Source: Desulfovibrionaceae bacterium UBA3823 | Lineage (GTDB): Bacteria > Desulfobacterota > Desulfovibrionia > Desulfovibrionales > Desulfovibrionaceae | Length of the DNA stretch: 25,895 bases | Reading direction: 5' to 3' | Assembly: GCA_002369295.1 (NCBI GenBank) | Contig: DFDR01000033.1 | Coordinates: 1-25,895 of the forward strand | Shown: positions 15,477-24,091 of the stretch, piece by piece | Layout: each line of letters begins with the position of its first letter | How positions within the stretch are numbered: the first letter of the stretch is position 1 | Program-made: the position numbers and the translations under genes | The notes under the pieces: generated by a model | Told to the model about the DNA's origin: nothing | The model's database searches: none | What the model saw: the letters and a program-made list of their open reading frames with translations, nothing else

Positions 15477-16811
15477 ATGCCGAAGCAGCACGACGCCACG
15501 CCCATTTCCGCCAGCCCTTCCCCCCGGCGCCGGCATCCCGCCCCGGACCACCCGGAGCAGCCCGCCCCGCAGGTGCGCAAGAGCCTGCTCCAGCTCATTT
15601 TTTCCGGCGCCTACCTGCTGCGCTGGAACGACAAGAACCGGGCGCGGGATCTGCTCGAGATAGACAAGCAGGCCCACAAGATGCTGGCAGCCTGCATGCT
15701 CTGGGACCGCGCCTCGCGGAACCGGCCCCAGGCCGAGCGCATCGAGCTTGCCTGGCTCGTGATCGAGGGCGGCATCTTCGACTACTTCTTCCGCCTGGTG
15801 GTCACGGACATCAAGCCGCCCATCTTCTACAAGATCAAGGGCAGGCCGGACCAGTACAGCCACCTCGTCCAGCACGTCTTCAGCGAGCTCAAGCCCGTGC
15901 TCGCGCCCATGCAGGACTTCTGGCTGCGCTTCCAGGACTGGCACCTGCACGAGGACCGCCACGCCGAGGCAAGGAATCTGCTCAAGGCAGCCCACCTCTT
16001 CGCCTCGCGCTGGGAGTTCAAGCTCATCGAGCCGCTCAACCTCTTCGACCCCGAGATGCCCGACATCAACAGAAAGTTTCAGGAGGACCTCGACGCCCTG
16101 CGTCCCCTGGTGGCGGGCCTCGACAGCCTGCTCGACGGCGAGAGCCCCCTCGGGCGCTTCGCCAGCTTCTGCGGCCAGCTTCGCTTCCAGGTGCGCTGGA
16201 CCCAGGCGCCGCGCATTCCCCAGACCGACGTGCTCGGCCACATGTTCATCGTCGCGGCCTACGCCTACCTCTTCAGCCTCAGCATTGGCGCCTGCAGAGC
16301 GCGCTGCGTCAACAACTTCTTCACTGGCCTCCTCCACGACCTGCCGGAGCTTTTGACCCGCGACATCATCTCGCCGGTCAAGAAGTCCTCGGACGCCCTG
16401 GCGAGCCTCATCAAGGAGTGCGAGGACCGCGAGCTCGAGCAGCGCGTCTTCCAGCCGCTGGAAAAGGGCGGCGAGGGGCCTCTGGTGGCGACGCTCAAGT
16501 ACTTCCTCGGCATTGCCGTGGGCTCCGAGTTCCAGGAGTGCATCCGCACCCCCGACGGCCGTATCCAGAAGATCGAGGGCTTCGGCGAGCTCCACGGGCG
16601 GCACAACTGCGACGGGGACGACCCCAAGGACGGCGCCCTCGTCAAGGCCTGCGACACCCTGGCGGCCTTCCTCGAGGCCTTCAGCTCCATACGCAACGGC
16701 GTCTCGAGCCCCCGGCTCGTCGTCGCCCAGTCCCGTCTCAAGGACAGCCTGCTCAGCAGCCGGGTGCCGGAGCAGCTCAGCATGGGCTCCATCCTGGCCG
16801 ACTTCGACTAG
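15477..16811 (+). CDS. HD-domain metal-dependent phosphohydrolase, YfbR-like active site
   Basis: The frame is open from 15258, but ATG 15477 has AAGGAG (15463-15468) at eight bases and gives 444 residues. The first ~32 residues are Pro/Arg-rich and disordered. Residues ~35-240 are an alpha-helical region I do not recognise. The HD domain follows, with His255 (DVLGHMF), His287-Asp288, Glu291 and Asp296 in HDLPELLTRD, and Asp393 in KACDTLAAFLEA. The string HD-x-x-E-x-x-x-x-D and the late Asp match the metal and substrate residues of the 5'-deoxynucleotidase YfbR, whose motif is HDASEVLTGD. That enzyme hydrolyses deoxynucleoside monophosphates. This protein is twice as long, so its substrate could differ; a nucleotide is the likeliest. 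It is transcribed toward polA and ends 35 bases from it. Confidence 0.8.
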   Translation: MPKQHDATPISASPSPRRRHPAPDHPEQPAPQVRKSLLQLIFSGAYLLRWNDKNRARDLLEIDKQAHKMLAACMLWDRASRNRPQAERIELAWLVIEGGIFDYFFRLVVTDIKPPIFYKIKGRPDQYSHLVQHVFSELKPVLAPMQDFWLRFQDWHLHEDRHAEARNLLKAAHLFASRWEFKLIEPLNLFDPEMPDINRKFQEDLDALRPLVAGLDSLLDGESPLGRFASFCGQLRFQVRWTQAPRIPQTDVLGHMFIVAAYAYLFSLSIGACRARCVNNFFTGLLHDLPELLTRDIISPVKKSSDALASLIKECEDRELEQRVFQPLEKGGEGPLVATLKYFLGIAVGSEFQECIRTPDGRIQKIEGFGELHGRHNCDGDDPKDGALVKACDTLAAFLEAFSSIRNGVSSPRLVVAQSRLKDSLLSSRVPEQLSMGSILADFD

Positions 16812-16831
16812 CCGGCGTCCCTCCTGCCGGC
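16811..16831. terminator. Possible two-way hairpin between convergent genes
   Basis: GCCGGC (16811-16816) and GCCGGC (16826-16831) pair around nine bases in the 35-base gap between the HD gene and polA. There is no T tract in either direction, so it is a weak candidate. Confidence 0.3.
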
Positions 16832-16846
16832 GGCGCAGCCCCCGCG

Positions 16847-19624
16847 CTAATGCGCCTCGCCCCAGTCCCTGGCCACGCCCCAGTCCACGGCCAGCGGCAC
16901 CGAGAAGTCCTGATCCCCCGGCCGCACGCTCTCCATGAGTTCCCTGACGCGCAGGGCCGCGGCTTCGGCATGGGCTTCGGGCACCTCGAGCACGAGCTCG
17001 TCGTGGATCTGGAGGCAGAGGCGGGCCTGCCAGGCCTGCAGCTGGGTATCGCGCGCCACGGCGATCATGGCCAGCTTGACGATGTCGGCCGCCGAGCCCT
17101 GGATGACGGTGTTGAAGGCCTGGCGCTTGGCCAGGGCGTAGACCTGCCCGCTTCCCGCGTCAAGGCCCTTTAGGTAGCGCCTCCGGCCGCCGAGCGTCGT
17201 GACGAAGCCGTCGCGCGCGGCCCGCTCCTCCACCTCGGCGTAGAAGCGCTCCAGGCCGGTCAGGTTCTGGAAGTAGCGCTCGATGAAGTCCGCGGCCTCG
17301 GCGGTCTTGATGCCGAGCTCGCGGGCCAGCTTCTGCGCGCCCATGCCGTAGATGAGGCCGAAGTTGACGGTCTTGGCGGAGCGGCGCTGGTCGGGCGTGA
17401 CCTGGTCAGGCTCGATGCCGTAGACGAGGGCCGCCGTGCGCGCATGGATGTCTTCGCCCTTGCGGAAGGCCTCGAGCAGGGTCTTGTCCTGGCTCATGTG
17501 GGCCAGCACCCTGAGCTCGACCTGAGAGTAGTCGCAGCTGGCGAGCAGATGCCCCTCGCCTGCCACGAAGCAGGCGCGCATGCGCTTGCCAAGGGGCCCG
17601 CGGACCGGGATGTTCTGCAGATTCGGGGCGCTCGAGGAGAGGCGTCCCGTGGCCGTGGCCTCCTGGTTGAAGGTGGTGTGCAGGCGGCCGGCCGCATCGG
17701 TGAGCTTCGGCAGGGGCTCGAGATAGGTGCTCCGCAGCTTCTCGAACTTGCGGTAGCGGAGCATGGCGTCCACCACGGGATGCCTGCCCGCCAGCTTCTC
17801 CAGGTTCTCCTGGCTTGTGGAAAGCCTGCCGCCCTTGGTCTTGCCGGACTGGGGAAGGCCGAGCTTCGTGAAGAGGATCTCGCTCAGCTGCTGGGAGGAA
17901 CGGAGGTTGAAGGGCCCGCCGGCCTCGCGGAAGACGGTCTCGGTGATGCCGGCAATCTCCTTCTGCACTTCCTCGAGAAAAGCCTGGAAGGCGGTCATGT
18001 CGATGGCAATGCCCTGCTCCTGCATGGCGACGAGCACGGGGAGCAGGGGCAGTTCAAGCTCCCGGTAGAGCCTGTCCTGCCTGTCCCGCTCGAGGCGCCG
18101 GAGGCTTCGCCTGGCAAGGCCCAGGGCGAGCGCGCCGGGCCCCAGGGGCCCCTTGGCGGGATCCGTGCTCTGCGCCCAGGCCGAAAGCCGGCTCCAGCCG
18201 TAGTCGTCCTCCTCGGGACTGAAGAGGTAGGCCGCCAGCCCCAGGTCGAAGAGGCCATGGGCGTCCGCCCTGCGGGCAAGCTCGTCCCGCCAGGGGGCGC
18301 CTGCCTCCATGAGGCGCTTGGCGTCGGCGACGACGACGGTTTCCGCCTGGGCCGCCCAGGCCGCGAGTTCGCCGGCGCCGCCCTTCCAGCGGAACTCCTC
18401 GGCGCCTTCGCCGCTGGCGGAATCCTGAGCCAGGCCCGGGCCGACGGCTGCGCAGCAGGCCCCCTCGAGGCCGTCCGGCCAGACCAGGGCGACCGCCGCG
18501 CCCCCGGCTTCGGGCAGTTCGGCGGCATCGGCAAGTTCCTTCAGCGCCGGTTCCGGCTTCGGCGCCGCCACGTCGAAGAGCGAGAGCGTCTTCACGGCGC
18601 CGCCGGCGGGGACGGCGTCCGCAGACGGGAGCAGCAGGCCAGGGCGCTTTGCTCTAGCCCCGGAGGCAGGCCTGGCCCGGACTGGCGTCGTGCCGGCTGC
18701 CGGCTCCACGGGCATGCCAAGGTACGCCCGGCGCTCCCTGCCGGCAATGTCCTCGATGTCCCTGCGCAGGGAGAAGAGCTCGAACTCCTCGGCCAGCGCC
18801 AGGGCGGCCTCGACGTCGATCACGCGCACAGCCAGATCCTCCAGCTGCACGCCGGGAAGCTCGGTGCGCCGCAAGGCCGTAAGCCCGCGCCAGCGGAACA
18901 TCTCTTCAAGGTGGCCATCCAGCTTCTTCTGCAGCGCGGAGGGCAGAATCTCGAAGCTGTCGCGCACCTTCTCAAGGCCAAGGCAGTGCTCGAAGATCTG
19001 CCTGGCCTTGACGGGTCCCACGCCGGGCACGCCCGGAATGTTGTCCGTCGTGTCGCCGGTGAGGGCCTGAAAGTCGGCCCAGAAGGCGGGCGGAAAGCCC
19101 CATTCCGCAACGAAGTCCTCGGCCGTGGTCAGCTTCTCCTGCTTCGTGCCGGGATCCCAGAGGACCACGCGCGGCGAGAGCAGCTGCTTCATGTCCTTGT
19201 CGCCCGACACGACGACCACGGGACGCTGGGGGGCAAAGCGCTCCGCCAGCGAGGCGATGCAGTCGTCGGCCTCGCAGCCTTCGGACACGATCCAGGGCAG
19301 GCCCAGCGCCTTCACCATGCGCTCGATGGGCTCGAGCTGCACGATGAACTCCTCCGGCAGGGGCGGCCGGTTGGCCTTGTACTCCGCATAGATCTCGTGG
19401 CGGAAGTTCTTCCCCGGACCGTCCTTGACGAAGGCGAACCAGCGCGGGTGCTCCTGGCGCAGGATGCGCAGGAGCATTCTGGAGACCAGGAAGATGGTGC
19501 CCGTCGGAAAGCCGTCGGCGCGCTGCAGGTTCCGGCTGGCGTGGAAGCCTCTGTGGATGAAGGCGGAACCGTCCATGAGAAAGATCGGTTCGTCCTTGGG
19601 GGAAAAGGGGCTGGGGAGGGACAT
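16847..19624 (-). CDS. polA: DNA polymerase I
   Basis: The 925-residue product is near the usual length (E. coli 928). ATG follows AAGGAG at four bases. The N-terminal 5'-3' exonuclease domain (about 1-300) has FLMDGSAFIHRGF, YKANRPPLPEEF, EADDCIASLA and ALTGDTTDNIPGVPGVG. The polymerase domain (about 540-925) has motif A CDYSQVELR (Asp698), motif B RSAKTVNFGLIYGM (Lys751, Tyr759) and motif C QIHDELVLEV (His874-Asp875). The central 3'-5' exonuclease domain (about 345-530) is present in outline, but its catalytic acids are gone. The first motif reads ALVWPDGLEG instead of FDTETD, the second ADAKRLMEAG has no Asp at the KYD position, and the third ALALGLARRSL lacks the YxxxD Asp. The enzyme probably does Okazaki-fragment processing and repair without proofreading. 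Confidence 0.97.
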   Translation of the reverse strand: MSLPSPFSPKDEPIFLMDGSAFIHRGFHASRNLQRADGFPTGTIFLVSRMLLRILRQEHPRWFAFVKDGPGKNFRHEIYAEYKANRPPLPEEFIVQLEPIERMVKALGLPWIVSEGCEADDCIASLAERFAPQRPVVVVSGDKDMKQLLSPRVVLWDPGTKQEKLTTAEDFVAEWGFPPAFWADFQALTGDTTDNIPGVPGVGPVKARQIFEHCLGLEKVRDSFEILPSALQKKLDGHLEEMFRWRGLTALRRTELPGVQLEDLAVRVIDVEAALALAEEFELFSLRRDIEDIAGRERRAYLGMPVEPAAGTTPVRARPASGARAKRPGLLLPSADAVPAGGAVKTLSLFDVAAPKPEPALKELADAAELPEAGGAAVALVWPDGLEGACCAAVGPGLAQDSASGEGAEEFRWKGGAGELAAWAAQAETVVVADAKRLMEAGAPWRDELARRADAHGLFDLGLAAYLFSPEEDDYGWSRLSAWAQSTDPAKGPLGPGALALGLARRSLRRLERDRQDRLYRELELPLLPVLVAMQEQGIAIDMTAFQAFLEEVQKEIAGITETVFREAGGPFNLRSSQQLSEILFTKLGLPQSGKTKGGRLSTSQENLEKLAGRHPVVDAMLRYRKFEKLRSTYLEPLPKLTDAAGRLHTTFNQEATATGRLSSSAPNLQNIPVRGPLGKRMRACFVAGEGHLLASCDYSQVELRVLAHMSQDKTLLEAFRKGEDIHARTAALVYGIEPDQVTPDQRRSAKTVNFGLIYGMGAQKLARELGIKTAEAADFIERYFQNLTGLERFYAEVEERAARDGFVTTLGGRRRYLKGLDAGSGQVYALAKRQAFNTVIQGSAADIVKLAMIAVARDTQLQAWQARLCLQIHDELVLEVPEAHAEAAALRVRELMESVRPGDQDFSVPLAVDWGVARDWGEAH

Positions 19625-19789
19625 GGGGCTCCTTCAGGGCGGCCGGCGGGGGTGCAGTTCTGGCAGGGATGCCGCATAAAGCTTTCGGCAAAGCCACCGA
19701 AAAGACTTCTGCACAACTTTGGCCGCGCGCTGGGGCAAATGTACGTCAAAACGCCCTGCCGCGCAAAAACGAGGATTCAGGCAAACTCC

Positions 19790-20929
19790 ATGGAAGTCCC
19801 GAACAGCACGAAGCCGCGCATCGTCTGGAAGCGCACGGACGGCGTCCTTGCGGTCTCCCTCGCGGGAGACTGGGAGCTCGAGCGTCCCTGGCCGGACGAG
19901 GCCGAGGAGGCGATCAGGCAGGCCCAGGCTCCCGGTCTTGCCCGCCTCGAGCTCGAGGCCGGCGACCTTGGCGCCTGGGACTCCAGCCTGCTGGCCTTTC
20001 TCATGGAACTCGTCGGCCAGGCCAATGCCGCCGGCGCCAAGGTGGAGCGCAGGCTTCCCGAAAGCCTCGACAGGCTCGTGAACCTCGCCTTCGCCGTGGC
20101 CCGCAAGGAAGGATCCGCCAAGGACCGCGGCGAGGAATCCCTGCTTTCGCGCATCGGCGGCGCCATTCTGGGCGTCCCCTCCGCCTGCCAGCGCGTCGCC
20201 GCCTTCTTCGGCGACATTGTCCTGGCGCTGGGGCGCTTTGCGACCGGACGCTCAGCCATGAAGTTCCACGATCTCGTGGAGGCCATGCACGAGTGCGGCG
20301 TGCGCTCGCTGCCCATCGTCTGCCTGACGAGCCTGCTCTTCGGCCTCATCCTCGCCTTCGTCGGCGCAGTGCAGCTGCGCATGTTCGGCGCCCAGATCTA
20401 CGTGGCCGGCCTCGTCGGCATAGGCATGCTGCGCGTCATGGGCGCCGTCATGGTCGGCATCGTCATGTCCGGCCGGGTGGGCGCGGCCTTTGCGGCCCTC
20501 ATCGGCACCATGCAGGTGAACGAGGAGATCGACGCCCTGGAGACCATGGGCATCCCGCCCATCGACTACCTCGTGCTCCCGCGCATGCTGGCCCTCTCCT
20601 TCATGGTTCCCCTGCTCACGGTCTTCGCCGACGCCATGGGCATAGTCGGGGGCTTCCTCGTGGCCGTCACCATGCTCGATCTCACGCCCTTGCAGTACAT
20701 CAATGCCACCGTGAACATGGTGGGCTACAAGCAGGGCATCGTGGGCCTGGTCTACGCCACGGTCTTCGGCATCATCATCGCCATCTCCGGCTGCTACCAC
20801 GGCATGCGCTGCGGCCGCAGCGCCCAGGCCGTCGGCGAGGCCACGACCACCGCAGTGGTGCACTCCATCGTGGGCATCATCGTCGCCTCAGCCGTCATCA
20901 CCGTCATCTGCAACGTCCTCAAGGTCTAG
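19790..20929 (+). CDS. mlaE: MlaE-type permease with N-terminal STAS-like domain
   Basis: The product is the membrane permease of the Mla ABC system, which moves phospholipid between the inner and outer membranes. ATG 19790 gives 379 residues with only a weak site (CAGG); ATG 19739, after GGGG, adds 17 residues and is a real alternative. Residues ~10-105 resemble a STAS/MlaB-like domain (VSLAGDWELE, then LGAWDSSLLAFLMELV). The MlaE domain (~155-379) has about five membrane segments and the signature GRVGAAFAALIGTMQV followed by NEEIDALETMGI. The fused STAS part would replace a separate MlaB. The open frame runs far upstream through polA antisense, which is an artefact. The 165 bases back to polA are the divergent control region. 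They hold an inverted repeat TTTCGG/CCGAAA (19683-19702) and no clear promoter. It leads an operon with mlaF, mlaD and a lipoprotein. Confidence 0.9.
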   Translation: MEVPNSTKPRIVWKRTDGVLAVSLAGDWELERPWPDEAEEAIRQAQAPGLARLELEAGDLGAWDSSLLAFLMELVGQANAAGAKVERRLPESLDRLVNLAFAVARKEGSAKDRGEESLLSRIGGAILGVPSACQRVAAFFGDIVLALGRFATGRSAMKFHDLVEAMHECGVRSLPIVCLTSLLFGLILAFVGAVQLRMFGAQIYVAGLVGIGMLRVMGAVMVGIVMSGRVGAAFAALIGTMQVNEEIDALETMGIPPIDYLVLPRMLALSFMVPLLTVFADAMGIVGGFLVAVTMLDLTPLQYINATVNMVGYKQGIVGLVYATVFGIIIAISGCYHGMRCGRSAQAVGEATTTAVVHSIVGIIVASAVITVICNVLKV

Positions 20930-20946
20930 GAAGCGAAGAGTCCGCC

Positions 20947-21852
20947 ATGCCAGAAGCCAGTGCCAGCACGCCCCGCCAGCCGGGGCCCGAAGCCCGCAGC
21001 CAGGCCCCAGTCATCAGCATCGAGGGGCTCCAGGTGGGCTACGGCTCCTACGTGCTCATGCGCGACGTCGCCTTCAACGTGCGCAGGGGCGACATTTTCT
21101 TCATCACCGGCGGCTCCGGCTGCGGCAAGTCCACCCTGCTGCGCGTGCTCATGGGCTTCAAGGAGCCGCAGAAGGGATCAGTGCGCTTCTTCGGACAGCC
21201 CTTCTGGCCAGGCACGGACCAGGACCGCCTCGCCGTGCGCCGGCGCACCGGCGTGCTTTTCCAGCAGGGCGCCCTGTGGTCCTCCATGACCCTCGCCGAA
21301 AACATCGCCGTGCCCCTGCGCCAGTACACCGGACTCTCCGAACGGGACATACGCCGGCAGGCCACGCTCAAGCTCTCCCTGGCCGGCCTCTCCGGCTTCG
21401 AGGACTACTATCCCTCGGAAATTTCCGGCGGCATGCGCAAGCGCGCTGGCCTCGCCCGCGCCCTGGCCCTCGATCCCGACATCCTCTTCCTCGACGAGCC
21501 TTCCGCAGGCCTGGATCCCGTGAGCGCCAAGCTCCTCGACGATCTCATCGTGGAGCTGCGCAACGGCCTTGGCACCACCTTCGTCATCGTCTCCCACGAG
21601 CTGGCAAGCATCTATGCCATCGCCACGCGCATCGTCTTCCTCGACGCCCAGGCGCGCACCATGGCCGGCCTCGGCAGTCCCAAGGAGATGGTGCGCGATC
21701 CCGCCACGAAGGAATCCGCCATGATGTTTCTCACCCGTGGCCAGGCCGGCCAGGCCGGCATGGTCGACGACCCCCAGAGCCCCGAAATCACCGGCATGGT
21801 CCGCATCAGGCAGGATCAGGCCGCAAGCCTCGGGGACAAGGACAGCCTATGA
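20947..21852 (+). CDS. mlaF: MlaF-type ABC ATPase of phospholipid transport
   Basis: The 301-residue product powers MlaE by ATP hydrolysis on the cytoplasmic face. Walker A is GGSGCGKST (residues 55-63), Q-loop Gln106, the signature SGGMRKRAGLARAL (160-173), Walker B ILFLDEPSAGLDP (179-191) and H-loop His217. The signature with MRKR after SGG is characteristic of the Mla/Mce ATPases. The first 20 residues are a Pro/Ala-rich extension, and the last ~35 form an unusual polar tail (residues ~265-301). ATG follows GAAGAG by about seven bases, 17 bases after the mlaE stop, and the gene overlaps mlaD by four bases (ATGA at 21849). Confidence 0.93.
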   Translation: MPEASASTPRQPGPEARSQAPVISIEGLQVGYGSYVLMRDVAFNVRRGDIFFITGGSGCGKSTLLRVLMGFKEPQKGSVRFFGQPFWPGTDQDRLAVRRRTGVLFQQGALWSSMTLAENIAVPLRQYTGLSERDIRRQATLKLSLAGLSGFEDYYPSEISGGMRKRAGLARALALDPDILFLDEPSAGLDPVSAKLLDDLIVELRNGLGTTFVIVSHELASIYAIATRIVFLDAQARTMAGLGSPKEMVRDPATKESAMMFLTRGQAGQAGMVDDPQSPEITGMVRIRQDQAASLGDKDSL

Positions 21853-22850
21853 GCCTTTCATCGCACAAGACTGCCGTCGGCTTCTTCTCCATTGCCGGCG
21901 TGGCCATGCTCGTCTTCGGCCTTGTCGCCCTCGGCGGAGGCCGCTTCTGGAACAGCGACAACGAATACGTGCTCTATTTCGGCAGCAGCGTCAGCGGCCT
22001 TTCCATCGGCGCTCCCGTGGTCTTCCGCGGCGTGCCCCTGGGATCCGTGACGCACATCAGCCTCGTTGCCAACTCCACCAAGTCCAACGTGACCATACCG
22101 GTGCACATCTCCATCAACGCCAGAAACCTCATCCTCGCCACGGGCACCACCGTGAAGAACGAAGTCGAGGAGGCGACCGTCATCCGCGACATGGTGGCCA
22201 AGGGCATGCGGGGGCGCCTCCAGCTCTCGAGCCTCATCACCGGCCAGTACCGCGTGGATCTGGACTTCTACCCCGACACGCCCGCCGAATTCAAGTCCAG
22301 CACGCCTGACCTCGAAATCCCGACCATCATGTCGCCCATGGACACCTTCCAGAAGACCGTCCAGCAGTTCCCCGCGCAGAAGTACGCCGCCCAGCTGGAC
22401 AAGGTGCTCACCAGGCTTGCCGGCATTGCCGATCGGGGCGACTTCGATCGCGCCGTCAAGGCCAGCGGCGACATGTTCGAGAGCGCCAACGCCCTGTTCA
22501 AGGCGCTGAACGAGCTGCAGGCTCCGCTCAAGATCCTGCTCGCCAATGCCGAGAAGGCCAGCCGCTCCATGCCTGGCGCCGCTGACAGCGTCAACGTGGC
22601 GCTGGCCGACCTGCCCAAGACCCTGGCTTCCTGCAGGGAAGCCATGGCGTCCCTCAGCCAGGCCTCCACCCAGTTCGGCAAGGCTTCGGCCAGCATCAAC
22701 GCGACCATTAATCCCAATTCTCCCGTCTTGCTGGATCTGCTGCGCACCCTCAAGGAGACCCGGGAGTCTCTGCGCTCCGTCCGCAGCCTCTCCACTTCCG
22801 TCGAGCGCAATCCCGAGTCCCTCGTCAGGGGCCGCAAAGGAGCCTACTAA
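21849..22850 (+). CDS. mlaD: MlaD/MCE-domain substrate-binding protein
   Basis: Start and the mlaF stop overlap as ATGA, so translation is coupled. The 333-residue protein is anchored by one membrane helix (residues ~9-29, GFFSIAGVAMLVFGLVAL). It carries one MCE domain in the periplasm (about 37-145, with SVSGLSIGAPVVFRGVPLG and SSLITGQYRVDLDFYP). The remainder (~165-310) is helical and likely coiled, with many Ala, Leu and Lys heptads, as in MCE proteins that form a tube or needle. Such proteins form a hexameric ring that passes lipids. This C-terminal helix is longer than in E. coli MlaD (183 residues) and closer to MCE proteins with a long channel. A PqiC-like lipoprotein next door supports that comparison. 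Confidence 0.92.
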   Translation: MSLSSHKTAVGFFSIAGVAMLVFGLVALGGGRFWNSDNEYVLYFGSSVSGLSIGAPVVFRGVPLGSVTHISLVANSTKSNVTIPVHISINARNLILATGTTVKNEVEEATVIRDMVAKGMRGRLQLSSLITGQYRVDLDFYPDTPAEFKSSTPDLEIPTIMSPMDTFQKTVQQFPAQKYAAQLDKVLTRLAGIADRGDFDRAVKASGDMFESANALFKALNELQAPLKILLANAEKASRSMPGAADSVNVALADLPKTLASCREAMASLSQASTQFGKASASINATINPNSPVLLDLLRTLKETRESLRSVRSLSTSVERNPESLVRGRKGAY

Positions 22851-23467
22851 TGCGCATCCGTGCCCTTCTCCCCCTCGCCTTCTCCCTGGCGCTCGCCGGC
22901 TGCGGGCAGAGCATGCCCACCAGCTACTACATCCTCGACAGCCAGGCCCAGCCCCTGGCCGCCGAAAGCCTGCCGCGCACCACGCTGGCCGTCTGCAGCG
23001 TCACCCTGCCGGCCTACCTCGACACCAAGGCCGTCGTGCTGCGCGGCACCGACGGCGCCGTGCTCGACGTGCCCCAGTTCAACATGTGGGGCGAACCCCT
23101 CGACGAAGGCGTTGCCCGAGTGCTGCGACAGCGCCTTGCCAGGCCCCTGCTCGGCCGCGGGATCACGGTCCTGCCCTCGCAGGACGCCCACATCGCGGCT
23201 GCCTACAACCTCGTCATCGACATCGTCCGCCTGGAGGGCGACCTTGCCGGCCACGTCTGCCTCGAAGCCCGCTGGACCCTCGTCGATGCCAATGCCAGCC
23301 GCGTCATGGCCCGGGGCGGCTGGACGGGCGAAGAAAGCGTCCAGCTGCCTGCAGCCATAGGCCAGGAGACGTTCAAGACCGTGGTTGCGGCCGAAAGCCG
23401 GCTGCTGCAGGCCTACGGCGACTACCTTGCCGAACGCCTCGGCGGCGCTGCGCCTGCCAGGCCCTAG
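22850..23467 (+). CDS. PqiC/DUF330-like ABC-transport auxiliary lipoprotein
   Basis: The start overlaps the mlaD stop by one base (TAATG), so it is the last gene of the operon. The 205-residue product has a lipoprotein signal with lipobox LAGC (Cys18). It then has SYYILDS, the YYxL motif that opens this family, followed by LAVCSVTLPAYLDTKAVVLR and VARVLRQRL. Family members are outer-membrane lipoproteins that work with MCE proteins, as PqiC does with PqiB. The likely role is to bridge the MlaD-like tube to the outer membrane. It takes the place where mlaC or mlaB would stand in the E. coli operon. Confidence 0.85.
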   Translation: MRIRALLPLAFSLALAGCGQSMPTSYYILDSQAQPLAAESLPRTTLAVCSVTLPAYLDTKAVVLRGTDGAVLDVPQFNMWGEPLDEGVARVLRQRLARPLLGRGITVLPSQDAHIAAAYNLVIDIVRLEGDLAGHVCLEARWTLVDANASRVMARGGWTGEESVQLPAAIGQETFKTVVAAESRLLQAYGDYLAERLGGAAPARP

Positions 23468-23509
23468 CAAGCCCTGCCCGAAAGCGCGTGTCCTGCCAAG
23501 GCCGGCGCG

Positions 23510-24091
23510 TCAGGCCTCGCTCGCGACGGCAGGAATGCAGACAGCCTGCCTGAGCTTGCCGTCGACGACAACCACGGGCTCGAGCACGCGGCGTCCCTTG
23601 GCCCTGCAGCCTTCGGCATAGCCCCTGCCAGCCATCTGGCCCTGCCCTTCCAGAATCGAAGCCGGCAGGGCCTCCGCGTTGTGGACAAGCTTTAACTCTA
23701 TGACGTAGACCGTGTCGCCAAGCTGGATGACAGCATCGCTGCGCCCTCGGAAGGTACGCGCTTCGGCATGCACGATGACCCGGCCCCCAGCAGCATGTCG
23801 AAGAGCATGCGGTACCAGTCCTCGTTGCGGCTGGGGAAATTTTCGTATTGCACCTTGACGAGAGCGCTCTTGTAACTCTTGATCATCTCTGCAAAATCAC
23901 CGTTGCCAAGAACCTGCCAGCGATCGTTGCCAAGCGAGACAAACTGTTCAACATGGCACATGTGCTCCAAATAGAGCTTGGAAAAGACGTTTCGCACCTC
24001 TCTGTTGGGATACTCTAAACTGGTCAACGTACCGCATGTTCTGCATGCGCAAATGCGAAAAATCCTGTACGCCAATCGGCAACATCTTCAT
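23510..24091 (-). pseudogene. Remnant of an AAA-ATPase-like/PD-(D/E)XK family gene: start and end only
   Basis: Minus-strand ATG 24091 begins MKMLPIGVQDFSHLR and then RYVD, the family N-terminus (compare MQELPIGVDNFAVLR in the next gene). After about 24 codons it jumps, near 24019-24028, into LEYPNREVRNVFSKLY, which matches LDYPNYEVVNAISKLY near residue 370 of the neighbour. About 330 codons are therefore deleted, including the whole ATPase core, with a frame change. A second lesion, one missing base in a G run near 23779-23788, separates ENFPSRNEDWYRMLFDMLLGAG from the nuclease part TFRGRSDAVIQ...VIELK. The nuclease core Asp and Glu-x-Lys are still readable. GC falls from about 62% at the 3' end to about 47% at the 5' end. 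Confidence 0.8.

Noticed and set aside
17444..19789. Upstream extension of the mlaE frame across polA
   Set aside because: It is antisense to polA, which is unmistakable. MlaE homology begins only near 19790.
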